Positions 48,001-58,247 of a DNA stretch of 64,000 bases are shown one piece after another. Within the stretch, counting starts at the first letter, position 1. Each line of letters starts with the position of its first letter. The translations under genes and the position numbers were made by a program. The notes beneath the pieces were generated by a model, which saw nothing but the letters and a program-made list of their open reading frames with translations, searched no databases and was not told the DNA's origin. Location: positions 1 through 64,000 of the forward strand of contig NC_018207.1 of the NCBI RefSeq assembly GCF_000219625.1, written 5' to 3'. The DNA comes from Zymoseptoria tritici IPO323 (lineage: Eukaryota > Ascomycota > Dothideomycetes > Mycosphaerellales > Mycosphaerellaceae).

Positions 48001-48150
48001 GCCTCTTTTTTTTAGAGTTCTTTTCTAAAGTAGTAAACTATATAGATCGCGCATAGCGCCCGTTTTAATTGTTTTGTAAGGTAATAGTAGCGCTGTAGAA
48101 AACAATTCGACTAGGCAGAATAGCGTAGAGGTAGAGCAATCACGTAGGCA

Positions 48151-48708
48151 GAAAGTCACGTTATAGGAACTTTTTCAACTTTGGCTGTGAGCCAATCAAA
48201 CCTTATCCGGTTTTTTCAAAAGCAGTCGACTATTATAGGCCCTTCGGGCCAATAAACCATCTCGATGTCGCACCTTCCTCCTCCTCCAGATGCGATTGAC
48301 CACGGCTTCATCTGCTCCGTATCGTGTCTGGGCCGCGAGTCGACCAAGCATACTGCTTCTAGTTAGCAGCAGTGACAAGGCCAACTCGAGCAAGCAGTCG
48401 CACCAGTGTGCTTACTAGAATCACAATGCGGACGAGAGCAGATACAAAAATGACATTGATCTCCGCCTCTGACTCTCACCATCCCACTCTCCACCACAAC
48501 CTCATGTCTACCAATCAGCGTAACCACCTTAGCAGTATCTTCCATTCCCAGAAACGCCATGCTATGCTTCAAAAGACTCCTCCTATCAACACAAAGTCCT
48601 GTGCATCCAACCCAATCTCTTCCGTTACCATAAAGTATGTCCTGTTTCCCGCGCTCGATTGACAAAAGAAATTTCATACATCTCAATCTTTCATTGAGCA
48701 TTCATTCG
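48151..48708. other. Border to core genome; 3' side of the kinase gene
   Basis: CA/TG content becomes normal at about 48170. Frames at 48196-48393 and 48363-48701 (minus) show no domain and probably lie in the kinase gene's 3' untranslated region. Confidence 0.5.
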
Positions 48709-51700
48709 TCACCTCGCCACACCATCCGTCCCTCCCAACCCTCTTCTCTTGACCTTTTGAAGCACTCTCCCTCCGCCAGTAGGGTTGTGCGGCGGCGGGA
48801 CATGCGTGGGAGTATGGTCCGCAGTGCTGGCAGTCCCAGCATCACCCACATTCCCAGCCTTCTCACTCCTCCCCGCCGCCAAACCAAGCCGACTGACAGG
48901 TCGTCTCATGGGCGGCGCACCCATATTGGAACTCGACGGCGCCGACATCGACGGCGCATGTCTCGTGGAGCCTCGCAGAGCAGAGTTACCAGTGTTCCAT
49001 CCAACGCTGCTGTCGCGACTAGCAGGCCTGCTAGGACTGCGCTGCGCGTGCAAGTAAGGGGTATTCCTGGCGTTCGCCGCGGCGGATGGCGTCATGCCGG
49101 ACACCAGCCCTCCCGCGGAATTGTTCGGCAGCAGGTCAAAGTATCCAATCCCATTGATGCCGGTCCTGATACTCCCCGATCCCGCGCCAGAATGGCCGCG
49201 TTCTCGCGCAGGCGTGCTGTTGGTCGAAAAAGACGACTGAGAAAGCAGAGGCGACAAACTCGCACCCAAACCAGAACCACTGGAACTCGTCCTCCGCATT
49301 CCCATATTCGCGTGCGCACTGCTGCCATTTCTGGAATGATGTCCAATACTGGAGTTTCCCAGTTCTGCGCCCGCGGCTTGCATGGCGTAGTCACTACTCC
49401 GCACCAGATCCCCCGCCATTTCGCGGACCAAAATCGCCGGGTCGTGGACGGCGAGAGCTCGTACTGCTTCCAGTAGACCATAGCGTTCGAGCAGAGATCC
49501 CTCGACTTGTCCTGCCATGCCCGAGACATTCTCGCTCGCGTCACAGATACTTCGAATCACCCTGAGGAGGTTCAGTCGGACGAGGGCCTTCTTGCTGTGA
49601 AGTTTCACTCCGGACCGTTCGAACAGGCTCCGATGCGCCAAGCTCCCCGCAACAGCAGGACTCAGGCGCAGTAACTTCTGCAGAGGTTCCAGGAGATTTT
49701 CAAAAGCATCGGCCTTGGCAGTATTGAAGCAGGAAACCATCGCCGAGGCGAAACTCGTCGATGTGGACTTGCCCCTGCCCGCATTCGCGCGAACGTCTTC
49801 GTCGTCCAAGATGAGGAATTCCTCCACCTTGGCGGTCTCTTCGAGTGCCCAGACGAAAATCGCATCCAACGCAGTGACAGCCCAGTATGGCTCCGCCAGC
49901 AGACTGACGTAGAATTGTAGTCCTTTGTTCTGCCATAGTATCTTCCTCCCTACTTTTCCGGAATGAGCCATATCACACAGAATCGGGAGTGCGAATTCCT
50001 TCAAAGGCCGCTCCGTCTGAACAATGCGCTGCAGAAGTGGTATGACTCCAGAAAGCGCCGCATCCTCCTGCCGCGGTTTGGAAAGACGGCAAAGATTGAA
50101 CATGGTGTTGAGGACCTGGTTGGAGATGTCGCGGAAGTAGGCTCCCTGCGAGGAAGCCGGAGAAGAAAGGATAGAGTTGAGCAGATCCGTCAAGACCTCA
50201 ATGGCGTTGCTGTTTTGTAGAGCATCCAGAGTGGTGGCAAGCATGCTGAGGTTCTTGATAAACTTCAGCATCGTGATCTGATGTTGAGGTGACATACGAC
50301 GGAGATCCTTCAGAACCCGCTTGAGCACCATGCGTTCGGCGACCAGTTCCTTGACGTGATTCTCAGCCTGCGAGAAAAGAAGAAAAATGTTCACGATGCG
50401 TCCCTCAATCACTTCCGAAACAGTCGCCGCATCTTCGTCTTCCAGGTTCTCGTTACGCTCGTCCAGGACCCGATTGAGCACGAGAGACAGTGGATAAAGA
50501 ACGGACGATCGAGACAATATCCGGCAAAAGTCGTTCTTCGGCGTCGGGCCTTGCATTTCAAACACCGACCAGATACCGTTAACACCGACCAGAACCAACT
50601 CTCGCCCGGCATCGCTGTCATAGTCTTCCTCGAGGAACTCCACCAACACGTTCAGTCCACCGCAGCTGACGAACATCTGCAGACTGACACCGCCCTGGTA
50701 CATGGCTCGTACGAACGCAGCAGCCTCGAGGCGTATATCGGAGCTGTACTTTTTGTGGGCGAACTTGGTGATGATTGGAATTCCGCCCACGAAGCAGAGG
50801 TTTTCCTGAACCTCAATGTTCCTCTCCAAGATGAGATTGACAATGCGGAGGAGGCGGAATATGATGTGCGGGCGGTTGGCTGTTTCGAGGATCTCCAGAA
50901 TCGGCAGCATCCCGTGGCTGCTGACAATCACGCTTTTGACGTCGGGAGACTCGGCGAGGATCTGCAAGAGTTGCTGGACGATATCCGTCAAGACGTCCTC
51001 CGGTTGCCCGAGTTTCAGCTCGCATACCAAGCCTTCGACCACTGCGCACAAGCGAGCATGTTTGTCTCTGGCGACATTTGACTCCAGGTCCACTTCGTCC
51101 AGCTCCTCCTCCAGCGCAGCGAACGGGTCGTCGTCCTCATCTTCATCCTCGCCACCCCACGAAGAAGAATTGTTCAGCTTCAGCGTTCCACGTTCCGAGC
51201 CCGCAAACTCACTACCCATCGAAACAGCAGATTTGGGCGAGCGAGATACCGCTTGCGAGAGGACCGGCTCCTCGTCAAACAACAGCTCGGTGAAGTCTTC
51301 GTCGTGTTCATCCTCGGCATACTTTTGAATCTCCATTGAGCTCCTCGTCCGCTTCATGGCCGCCGCATCATGCACCACATGTGTCGGCGTGCGTGTCCGC
51401 GTCCTACGAAGAGAGCCACCGGCGATCAAAGCTTGCACGTTGTGTACGCCACCTGCGTTCAATCGCCGGCTGGGCGAGAAGTCGGCAATCTTTTTGATGA
51501 AAGCATCCTCATCGTTCGGGATCAAGTCCGAGTAATCCTCGTCTTCCTCATCCTCGCAGAAATTAATCCTGCTGATTGGCGCAGGCGAGAGCCTGGGTTC
51601 TGGCACATTGGGCCGTCTCATGTTCGGAATCGATGCAGGCTTCAGTATCTGCGTCTTCGGCTGGAAATCACTGCTGGTGTTGCGTAATTGTCCATCTGCA

Positions 51701-53484
51701 GAACTTCGACGAGTGCGTGCTGCCAGTCTGCCAGGAGACTGATGCTTGATCTCTTCATTCGTCGTATCTTTTGGTAAGAATAGACGCACGGTCTGCAGAG
51801 CATCTCCGGCAGTGATCTTCATCGACGACCGGACCGTGAGATCGCCTTCGAATTCTTCATCCCACGCTTCGACTTTCCCGTCCATCTCAGATACCGCGTC
51901 GAGGTTGGCATATTGCTTCAGCTTCTCTGAACTGAAGAGGCCAGCGAAGTTGTCTTGCGGGCGAAGTCGATCTGGGATCTGAAGGCCAGAGACCCCTGAC
52001 GAGAGCGATTCAAAGTCCGAATCCCAGTTATCTTGCCTTTCATTGTCGATAGGAGACTGGAAAGATTCCGCGGCGTGAGGTCTTCGCTGCCCGAGACGAA
52101 AGGCGGGTTTGGCGGGAGGTTGATTCGATGCATTGGGAGTCTTGCTGGCTGGCGCAAGCGACGTCCGCCGCCCTGCCGATTTGCCAATTGTTCCGCTTGC
52201 AGAAGGTTTGGAGCCGGTGCGTGAGTTGGCGAGAGCTTTGGAAGGAGGTGGTCGCGAGGATGCGGCGGACGCATGGTTTCGTGTTGCAGATTTCGTAGTA
52301 GCCGGCGGAGGACTCGCCTTCAACGCTTCATTCCACTGCTGTACGCTCTTGACAGCTTCGTCGTACTCGGTACGAGGCTTCCTCACGTCTGCAGTCTTCC
52401 TCGCGCTGGCGATCCAAGGATGTTTGAGCAATTTCTTCGCGGAGACTCTCAAATTGGGATCCTTCTGAAAGCACTGCATCAAGAAGTCCCGGACTGTCGG
52501 ACTGGCTCCTTCCGGAAGAGGCGGATGGTCGTCGTTGACAATTCGAAATAGCGCTGGCATTGGCGCAAATTGGTGGTATGGAGGCCTCCCGTCGAGCAGT
52601 TCAATGACCGTGCAACCAAGCGACCAAATGTCGGAAGCGGTCGTCGCACCAGAGAGCTCAATCACCTCCGGCGCCATCCAGTACGGTGTTCCCACCACGC
52701 TGCCTTCACTCAACCCCTGCTGTTTGGTCGCAACACCGAAATCCGCCAGCTTCACCAGACCTTCCTTTGTCGTCAAAATATTCGCTCCTTTGATGTCTCG
52801 ATGTATAACACCTTGCTCATGCAAGAAGAGTAGACCCTGCAGGACTTGTGCAATGTAGAGCGCGACCAAGTTCTCGGGGAACTTTCCAAAATTCTTGCAA
52901 ATCTGATGCAAGCTTCCCTGCTCGCAGTATTCCAGGATAATGTACAGACTGTCCGGCGTCTTGACGAAGCCGTGGTATTTGACAATGTTCGCGTGATGCA
53001 GATTCTTGAGCAAATCAATCTCTTGCATGATGACATTCAGCTCCGTCCGAGGCATATCCGACAAGCGCACCTGCTTGATCGCGACGGTCTCACCAGTAGA
53101 CCAGTTCAAAGCGCAGTACACACTGCCGAATGCGCCGCGGCCAAGACAATGTCCCAGTTGGTAGTCCTTCAGCCCTTCCACCTCTTTGGCGTGCCTCTGT
53201 GCCGTGCCATCCTTGCTGGGCATCTTCTCTCGTCCAAAGCCGTCTCGCGGCACCACACTCTGACGGCGTGCTCCATTGCCAGCGCTCACTTTGCCTCCCT
53301 GCGGTCCGTTCTCCTTATCCGAGCTCCCTCGCACTTTTGAGCTGCGCAGTCCTGCGGATCCAGCTCCGACACTACCGGTGGTCTGTTTGGGAGTCGCATG
53401 TCGGACGGATGTGGAGGCTCGGTGCGATGCGCGAGAGGCGGCGGTGGAGGCGACAATCGGCGGTGAAGGGAGTGAAGTCGGCAT
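48709..53484 (-). CDS. sepH: SepH/Cdc7-type septation protein kinase
   Basis: Single-exon gene of 1591 residues. A Ser/Pro-rich N-terminus precedes a kinase domain at about residues 108-358: glycine loop GRGAFG (115-120), K137, HRDIKGAN (228-235, catalytic D230), DFG (248-250), GTPYWMAPE (265-273). Residues about 360-850 are low-complexity and acidic (probable regulatory linker). Residues about 850-1370 form Leu-rich helical repeats of armadillo/HEAT type, and the C-terminus is Ser/Gly-rich. This is the layout of S. pombe Cdc7 and A. nidulans SepH, MAP3K-like kinases of the septation initiation network at the spindle pole body. It is somewhat longer than those two, mostly through disordered parts. 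The frame is intact. Orthology is judged from domain order and kinase motifs. Confidence 0.93.
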   Translation of the reverse strand: MPTSLPSPPIVASTAASRASHRASTSVRHATPKQTTGSVGAGSAGLRSSKVRGSSDKENGPQGGKVSAGNGARRQSVVPRDGFGREKMPSKDGTAQRHAKEVEGLKDYQLGHCLGRGAFGSVYCALNWSTGETVAIKQVRLSDMPRTELNVIMQEIDLLKNLHHANIVKYHGFVKTPDSLYIILEYCEQGSLHQICKNFGKFPENLVALYIAQVLQGLLFLHEQGVIHRDIKGANILTTKEGLVKLADFGVATKQQGLSEGSVVGTPYWMAPEVIELSGATTASDIWSLGCTVIELLDGRPPYHQFAPMPALFRIVNDDHPPLPEGASPTVRDFLMQCFQKDPNLRVSAKKLLKHPWIASARKTADVRKPRTEYDEAVKSVQQWNEALKASPPPATTKSATRNHASAASSRPPPSKALANSRTGSKPSASGTIGKSAGRRTSLAPASKTPNASNQPPAKPAFRLGQRRPHAAESFQSPIDNERQDNWDSDFESLSSGVSGLQIPDRLRPQDNFAGLFSSEKLKQYANLDAVSEMDGKVEAWDEEFEGDLTVRSSMKITAGDALQTVRLFLPKDTTNEEIKHQSPGRLAARTRRSSADGQLRNTSSDFQPKTQILKPASIPNMRRPNVPEPRLSPAPISRINFCEDEEDEDYSDLIPNDEDAFIKKIADFSPSRRLNAGGVHNVQALIAGGSLRRTRTRTPTHVVHDAAAMKRTRSSMEIQKYAEDEHDEDFTELLFDEEPVLSQAVSRSPKSAVSMGSEFAGSERGTLKLNNSSSWGGEDEDEDDDPFAALEEELDEVDLESNVARDKHARLCAVVEGLVCELKLGQPEDVLTDIVQQLLQILAESPDVKSVIVSSHGMLPILEILETANRPHIIFRLLRIVNLILERNIEVQENLCFVGGIPIITKFAHKKYSSDIRLEAAAFVRAMYQGGVSLQMFVSCGGLNVLVEFLEEDYDSDAGRELVLVGVNGIWSVFEMQGPTPKNDFCRILSRSSVLYPLSLVLNRVLDERNENLEDEDAATVSEVIEGRIVNIFLLFSQAENHVKELVAERMVLKRVLKDLRRMSPQHQITMLKFIKNLSMLATTLDALQNSNAIEVLTDLLNSILSSPASSQGAYFRDISNQVLNTMFNLCRLSKPRQEDAALSGVIPLLQRIVQTERPLKEFALPILCDMAHSGKVGRKILWQNKGLQFYVSLLAEPYWAVTALDAIFVWALEETAKVEEFLILDDEDVRANAGRGKSTSTSFASAMVSCFNTAKADAFENLLEPLQKLLRLSPAVAGSLAHRSLFERSGVKLHSKKALVRLNLLRVIRSICDASENVSGMAGQVEGSLLERYGLLEAVRALAVHDPAILVREMAGDLVRSSDYAMQAAGAELGNSSIGHHSRNGSSAHANMGMRRTSSSGSGLGASLSPLLSQSSFSTNSTPARERGHSGAGSGSIRTGINGIGYFDLLPNNSAGGLVSGMTPSAAANARNTPYLHAQRSPSRPASRDSSVGWNTGNSALRGSTRHAPSMSAPSSSNMGAPPMRRPVSRLGLAAGRSEKAGNVGDAGTASTADHTPTHVPPPHNPTGGGRVLQKVKRRGLGGTDGVAR

Positions 53485-54859
53485 TGCGGGTCTTGTGGTG
53501 AGACTACCCGAGTCGGTGCGAGACGCGCATTGGGAGGAGTTGGGCGGTGGTCGAGGTGATGGCGGCGGCGGCGGAGGTGAAGTCGAAGTTGGGCCAGCAA
53601 GCAGACCTCATCGTCCAGCGGAAGAGGGACACTTTGTGCTCCGTGCGTTCGGTGTGGTCCAGTGTTTCGAAAGTGAGGTCAACGGAAGTCTGCGAGCAGC
53701 CTCGGGAAGCACGCACGCGATCTCAGCTGAGTGGGAAGCGTGTCGAAGAAGAGGGGAGGTGCATTCGTGGAGTTGAATTGATCTGGTCAAGTCTGGATAT
53801 CCTCCTTCTATTCTCTCCTCCGATCAGCAGTCCAGGTCCAGCGTCGTCCAGCGCGTTGATCCCTGAGAGTCTTTGTCGTCTGTCGCGGTCTCGTTGTGTC
53901 TCGTCCGTTTCCTGCAGGGTTGATGCTGGCGTGAAACCAAACCAAGCCCGGAGCCGAAACAATCGTTACGATCGTCGCGTGGAGTTGACGGCTGTGGCCT
54001 GTGGCTGGTGAGCAGATGAAAGTGTGGCGCTGCATTCTCCCGAAAGGGAATGAAATGGAAATGTCTTTTTGCGCTTCACAACGACGTCTCTCCTTTCTCA
54101 CTTCTGGATTCAATTGAACATGTTTCGTGCGTGGTACGGTTGATATATCGATCACGGTCAATACATTGGGTAAGCTCATTGATGGACATCAGATCGACGA
54201 GTCAAGGTAAAGTAGAGGGCTATATGATCATCCAAGCGGTGCAGATAAGTGGACAGAGTTTACTGGAAGTGATGTTCCTGTTGATCTGGCTGCAGTGCAA
54301 GAGGATAGATTCGGCTCGGTCTTTCAGATGGAAGCAGCGTGCTAATTTGGCCAAGGCTGTGGAATACAACGGAGGCGAGACGACGACGAGTCCACTCTAG
54401 AAGCATTGAGTGGAACGCTAGAATTCTCTCTGATTCGCACATCCATAAGGCACGGCGCGTTCGGTTTGTCGTCGCGCCTTGGATCGATTGCCGCTTGCCA
54501 TCGCAGGTTGCCAAAGTACAGCTCGAGGAGAACGTGTCGCAATTGAGAGGCAGGAATGCAGACAAAAGCTGGACGGATCTGGTATGTGCTGGACGGATCT
54601 GGTATGTGCTTGTTCGAGTCCACAAGCTGGGCAGGTGCATCTGTGCTCGTTTGTGTATGCATCTTCCTACTCTCGCCGTGAAAGTCTCTGTCGCAAAACG
54701 TATACCGCCTGGTTACCTTGCCTTCGAATGAGCGACAAGACACACGCCGTCGTTGATCCAATAACTGCCGCGTATCATGCCATTCAACCATGCTCATGTC
54801 CAATGCTTCAACAACTCCATCCCGATGCACCCTCGAATCGCCCATCATGCTCAACATCA
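53485..54859. other. Intergenic; kinase 5' region; 20-bp tandem duplication
   Basis: Upstream region of the kinase gene and 3' side of the decarboxylase gene. A perfect 20-bp unit starting GCTGGACGGATCTGG is repeated in tandem at 54568-54607. Frames of up to 293 codons on either strand overlap one another and show no domain. Confidence 0.55.
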
Positions 54860-56035
54860 TCAACAAAGATGCTCCTCCGTCTTCCTCGGCCCATCACCCA
54901 CACTCGTCAAAATCACTCTCGAAATGCCCTCTTTCAACTTCTCACCCGCAACCTCCGTGCCTGCCAGCGCACCTTCCTTGACCTGAATCTTCTTCCCTCT
55001 CGGACTATCCCACCCAGTCTTCTCGCCCAACAGCCCCTTGAACACACCAGCAACCATATCCTCATCTTGAGCCAGATAATAGACCACCGCATTCGGACCC
55101 GCATCGAATGTATACGCCGCATACGTCTTGCCCTCTGGATGCAGCGCGTTGATAGCCTCGACCATCCTCACCGCCGCTCGACTCGTATCGTTCATGTAGA
55201 AAATCGGCGGTTGTGTATCCAGACACGTCGCATGGAAGTTGTTACTATCCTTCATCGACAACACCGCAAACGCTTCAAAGTCTCGGTTGTGAATCGCCTT
55301 CTCCATAGCCTTCATCCTCTTTGGCACGACTTCTTCCGCGCGATGTGCGAAGAGTGCTGAAGTAGCCACAGTCTGTTGCATGCCCGCTGTGCTGGAGACG
55401 TCCTTCTTCTCCGCCGACGCAACGAGGATAATGGCACGCATATCCGGCCAGTGGGATGCTGGACTGACTTCGTAGGCGAAACTGTCCGATCCATCCGCCT
55501 GCTCGCCTTTTTGCCAGGCGACGTAGCCACCCATCAGACTGCGACATGCCGAGCCGGAGCCTTGACGAGCGATGCGGGAGAGGTCGGTGGGCGAAGAGGG
55601 CAGGGCGTAGAGGTTTGCGATGGCGCGGACGAGGGCGGCGAAGCCCGCGGCGGAAGAAGCGAGACCAGCGGCGGTGGGGAAGTTGTTCTCCGAGACGATT
55701 TTGAGGTGTTGGGTGGAGAGTTTGGGGAGCGACGGATCGGAGGATTCCAAGTCGGCGCGGAGGGAGCGGAGCTCGCGGAGGCAGGCTTGTGTGCGGGCGC
55801 CGGAGATGTCTTGGGGTTGAGAGTTGAGGGTGAGGGAGTCGGAGGTGAAGGAGGGCGAGCACGAGGCGGTGGTGTGGGTGCGGAGGTCGTCCTGGGAGAG
55901 AGTCACGGAGAGGGAGGCATTGGTGGGGAGGTTGAGTTTCGTGTCGCGTTTGCCCCAGTACTTGATGACGGCGATGTTGACGGGAGCGAAAGTGCTGGCC
56001 CGGGTGATGTCGTCGGCGGAGGAGGAGGAAGCCAT
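54860..56035 (-). CDS. ERG19: Mevalonate diphosphate decarboxylase
   Basis: Intact 391-residue protein, the usual length for the family. MVD signatures: FAPVNIAVIKYWGKRD (about 17-32), LPTNASLSVTLSQDDL, the GHMP ATP-binding segment NFPTAAGLASSAAGFA, GSGSACRSLMGG, MKDSNNFHATCLDT and a late AYTFDAGPNAV. It converts mevalonate 5-diphosphate to isopentenyl diphosphate with ATP in the sterol and isoprenoid pathway, in the cytosol. No intron is needed. The start at 56035 is the only one that gives the conserved N-terminus. It is divergently transcribed from the haem lyase gene with 236 bp between start codons, so the two may share a promoter. Confidence 0.97.
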   Translation of the reverse strand: MASSSSADDITRASTFAPVNIAVIKYWGKRDTKLNLPTNASLSVTLSQDDLRTHTTASCSPSFTSDSLTLNSQPQDISGARTQACLRELRSLRADLESSDPSLPKLSTQHLKIVSENNFPTAAGLASSAAGFAALVRAIANLYALPSSPTDLSRIARQGSGSACRSLMGGYVAWQKGEQADGSDSFAYEVSPASHWPDMRAIILVASAEKKDVSSTAGMQQTVATSALFAHRAEEVVPKRMKAMEKAIHNRDFEAFAVLSMKDSNNFHATCLDTQPPIFYMNDTSRAAVRMVEAINALHPEGKTYAAYTFDAGPNAVVYYLAQDEDMVAGVFKGLLGEKTGWDSPRGKKIQVKEGALAGTEVAGEKLKEGISRVILTSVGDGPRKTEEHLC

Positions 56036-56271
56036 GCTGGTTGAGGGGGTATGGGGTGGCGGTGGAGCGGAGAGGGACAGTAAGGTTGTTGAATTGTTCC
56101 AGTCGAGATCTTAATTATTATGCAGAGACGTGGAAGAATTATGCACAAGGGTCCAAGCTATCACGAGGATCGTCTCAACTTTTTATGCAGCTTCGACTTC
56201 ATCATCAACGACTTTCTTTCAACTCGTTCTCTTCTCTCTCTCTCTCTCTCTCTTCACTGCATTTGTTCAAC
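56036..56271. promoter_or_regulatory. Divergent promoter of ERG19 and haem lyase genes
   Basis: 236 bp separate the two start codons. A (CT)n tract at about 56232-56254 lies upstream of the haem lyase start. No specific factor site is claimed. Confidence 0.55.
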
Positions 56272-57063
56272 ATGCGACCCGAAGACTCCTCGGAGGCTGA
56301 GAAATGCCCTGTCGATCCGCGAACACGAGAAATCTGGCTCGAAGCCGCCAAAGCAAAAGGCTCCTCAGAAACACCGCCAAAGATTAAATCTCCCGCACCC
56401 TCAAACCTCCCACCAGCCCGCTGGTCTCTCGACACATCCTCATGGCAGCCCTTATCAACTCGGGCACCTCCACCGAAACCCTCAACACGCAAAACCCTCC
56501 CCACCGACCGCGAAATCAGCACAATCCCCCGCGCCATCACCGATCCCTCGACCCTCAACTCCGCCGAACGTGCCGCCCTTCCACCCTCCAACTCCGAGTC
56601 CGACACCGGCCATGACGCCTCAACCGGAAACTGGGTCTACCCTTCCCAATCCCAGTTCTTCTCCGCCATGCAGCGCAAAGGCCACGAAGCGGACCCATCA
56701 GACATGTCCTCCGTCGTGCCGATCCACAACGCCGTGAACGAGCGCGCGTGGTCGGAGATAAAGAAATGGGAAGCAGGTTGGGGAAGCGAGAAGTGCGGTG
56801 GACCGAAGTTGGTGTCTTTTGCCGGCGATAGTAAGAAATTGACACCGAGAGCGAGGTGGAATGGACTGTTGGGGTACTCGGAGCCGTTTGATCGACATGA
56901 CTGGGTGGTGGATCGGTGTGGGAAGAAGGTGGAGTATGTGATTGACTTCTACAAAGGAAAAGGCGGAGCTGGGCCGTTGAGCTTTTATCTGGATGTCAGG
57001 CCAAAGTTGAATAGCTGGGAAGGGTGGAAGATGAGAGGGATGAAAGGCGTGGGATTAGCATGA
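56272..57063 (+). CDS. CYC3: Cytochrome c haem lyase (holocytochrome c synthase)
   Basis: 263 residues from Met at 56272. The frame is open further upstream to 56041, but that part is promoter-like and includes the CT tract, so the inner start is chosen. Seen: the haem-binding motif CPV at residues 12-14, VYPSQSQFFSAMQRKG, the VPIHNAVNERAW block, and the family core KLVSFAGDSKKLTPRARWNGLLGY-type sequence, PFDRHDWVVDRCG, VIDFYKG, FYLDVRPKLNSWEG. The enzyme attaches haem covalently to cytochrome c in the mitochondrial intermembrane space. The CYC3 versus CYT2 (c1 lyase) assignment is likely but not proved by eye. Confidence 0.93.
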   Translation: MRPEDSSEAEKCPVDPRTREIWLEAAKAKGSSETPPKIKSPAPSNLPPARWSLDTSSWQPLSTRAPPPKPSTRKTLPTDREISTIPRAITDPSTLNSAERAALPPSNSESDTGHDASTGNWVYPSQSQFFSAMQRKGHEADPSDMSSVVPIHNAVNERAWSEIKKWEAGWGSEKCGGPKLVSFAGDSKKLTPRARWNGLLGYSEPFDRHDWVVDRCGKKVEYVIDFYKGKGGAGPLSFYLDVRPKLNSWEGWKMRGMKGVGLA

Positions 57064-58247
57064 GGAAACCAGGTCAAGAGATGGTGGGTGAAATAGGGAT
57101 GCATGGACGCTCGCATTTGATACCCGGGGTTTGACTGCATTTACGACAAGCATAAAAGAAGATATTGAACATAGAGATCGTGTTCACTAGCGAGACGGCT
57201 CCGAATCACGCATCGTGGCCACGAACACACCTACCTCGCTTGTAACACGATCTTTGGGCACCACGCATCGACACAGCACCGTTCTTGTAGTTGTGGCATG
57301 GGAGGCAACATCACGTTTTGCCTACAATTCATCCGGTGCAGAGTCAGCTGCGTGGTGGTGGGCAGTCGTGATACCATCGCTCAGCACACTGGAAGTGTCG
57401 TCAAAGCAAGATCTCAGCTGAGCCAGCCCAGGTTCAGGCGAGATCTCAGGTCAAGGCGTGCTCTTCAGCCAGCCACAGATCTCGCGGCTAGGAGAAGCTA
57501 GTCGAGTGCGTGTGTGGGATTGGCTACGCGGCTGAGCGTCCAGCTCTCCGGCGACTTTGGGCATGGTACAGCTCAGCTGATGTTGTAGGGCTGCATGCAC
57601 CATATGGCCTGTAAGCATGGCACGTTGAGTCGTCGATGCACTTGTTAAAAGTCAAAGTCATCAGGTGATGGTAATGGTACTCGCTGCGCGATGTTACTGC
57701 CTCTGCTGCTGTGCTAGTATTGCACAACATCCGGCGACTGGAACGTCTTGTTGGCCGCGTTGCAACTGACTCGTCGGCGCTGTACTTTGGGTCAATGGAA
57801 TGGAAAGACGAGGGAGCGTTCTGATCTCAAACTCGCCTTCAGTCTTTCGCACTCGAGCAGCTGGAAGCGATGCGTTGGCGCGGGGAAAGAGCCTCAGCCC
57901 GCTTGACTTCTGTCGGGCTGAGGGAGGTAGAGTTACGATCTAAAAGCCTACGGCTTGGCTGCATGGATTCACCTGAGCCTCCTCCGGTACGTGTATCCGA
58001 AGAGATCTGGAGCGGTCTGAGAGGGAAGACTTCGCGGGAGAATGCCCCAAATCTGGCTGGTCAGGCAACTCCGGACACACGCGGAAAACAGCCACGTGCA
58101 TTGTTGGAGGCTTGCTCCCGCGATGCAGGATATGCACCCCAATACGGCACGAGTTGACCATAAAGGCATGCCACGATCCACCCGTCCCACAGTTGCGATC
58201 TATTTCCCACACCCACCCATCTTGTACGTTGCGTTCCATCGTCAACG
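57064..58247. other. Intergenic, no gene recognised
   Basis: Holds the haem lyase 3' side and the promoter of the next gene. The word GATCTCAG recurs around 57410-57450. Frames on both strands are short and without domains. Confidence 0.5.

Larger units (their letters stand above)
38206..48115 (-). repeat. Introner-like hairpin introns
   Basis: A short hairpin with TTTCTTTT(A/C)TAAG and CTTA(T/G)AAAAGAAA arms recurs at about 39865, 40320, 42510, 43163, 44331, 44758, 45415, 45810, 46047, 46361, 47444, 47730 and 48068, plus a tandem cluster of right arms at 46805-46890. Several have intron borders on the minus strand: GTAAG or GT at the 5' side and a shared CCGGACTAAG 3' end at about 43.13, 44.72 and 46.04 kb. 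Removing the one at 40294-40365 joins the helicase frame. Relatives occur on the plus strand at 38.21, 38.63, 39.11 and 39.31 kb. This matches the introner-like elements known from Dothideomycetes. Confidence 0.75.
38180..48150 (-). mobile_element. Helitron, RIP-inactivated, with nested foldback insertion
   Basis: Minus-strand reading finds Helitron/PIF1 helicase landmarks in order. A Helitron block near 44.23-44.30 kb reads INRLIRERD-stop-SA-stop-EVSYIL, where Trp and Gln became TAG. A polyprotein-like stretch FTFLTTFDYRKGKDF lies near 44.0 kb. The helicase motif KYLIIDEKSIV is at about 42.93 kb, and the C-terminal FPVRLAYAITV with VAISR is at about 40.1-40.3 kb. The foldback at 40509-41803 splits the helicase. 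CA and TG are almost gone, and stops replace Gln/Trp throughout. At least a dozen hairpin introns lie inside. Termini (5'-TC, CTRR-3') could not be fixed, so both ends are approximate. The multi-intron plus-strand segment at 38.3-39.8 kb lies within or beside it. Confidence 0.85.

Noticed and set aside
50356..51081. 241-codon plus frame opposite the kinase gene
   Set aside because: Antisense shadow of the conserved kinase coding region.
54479..55360. 293-codon plus frame overlapping ERG19
   Set aside because: Antisense to conserved ERG19 coding sequence and without a domain.
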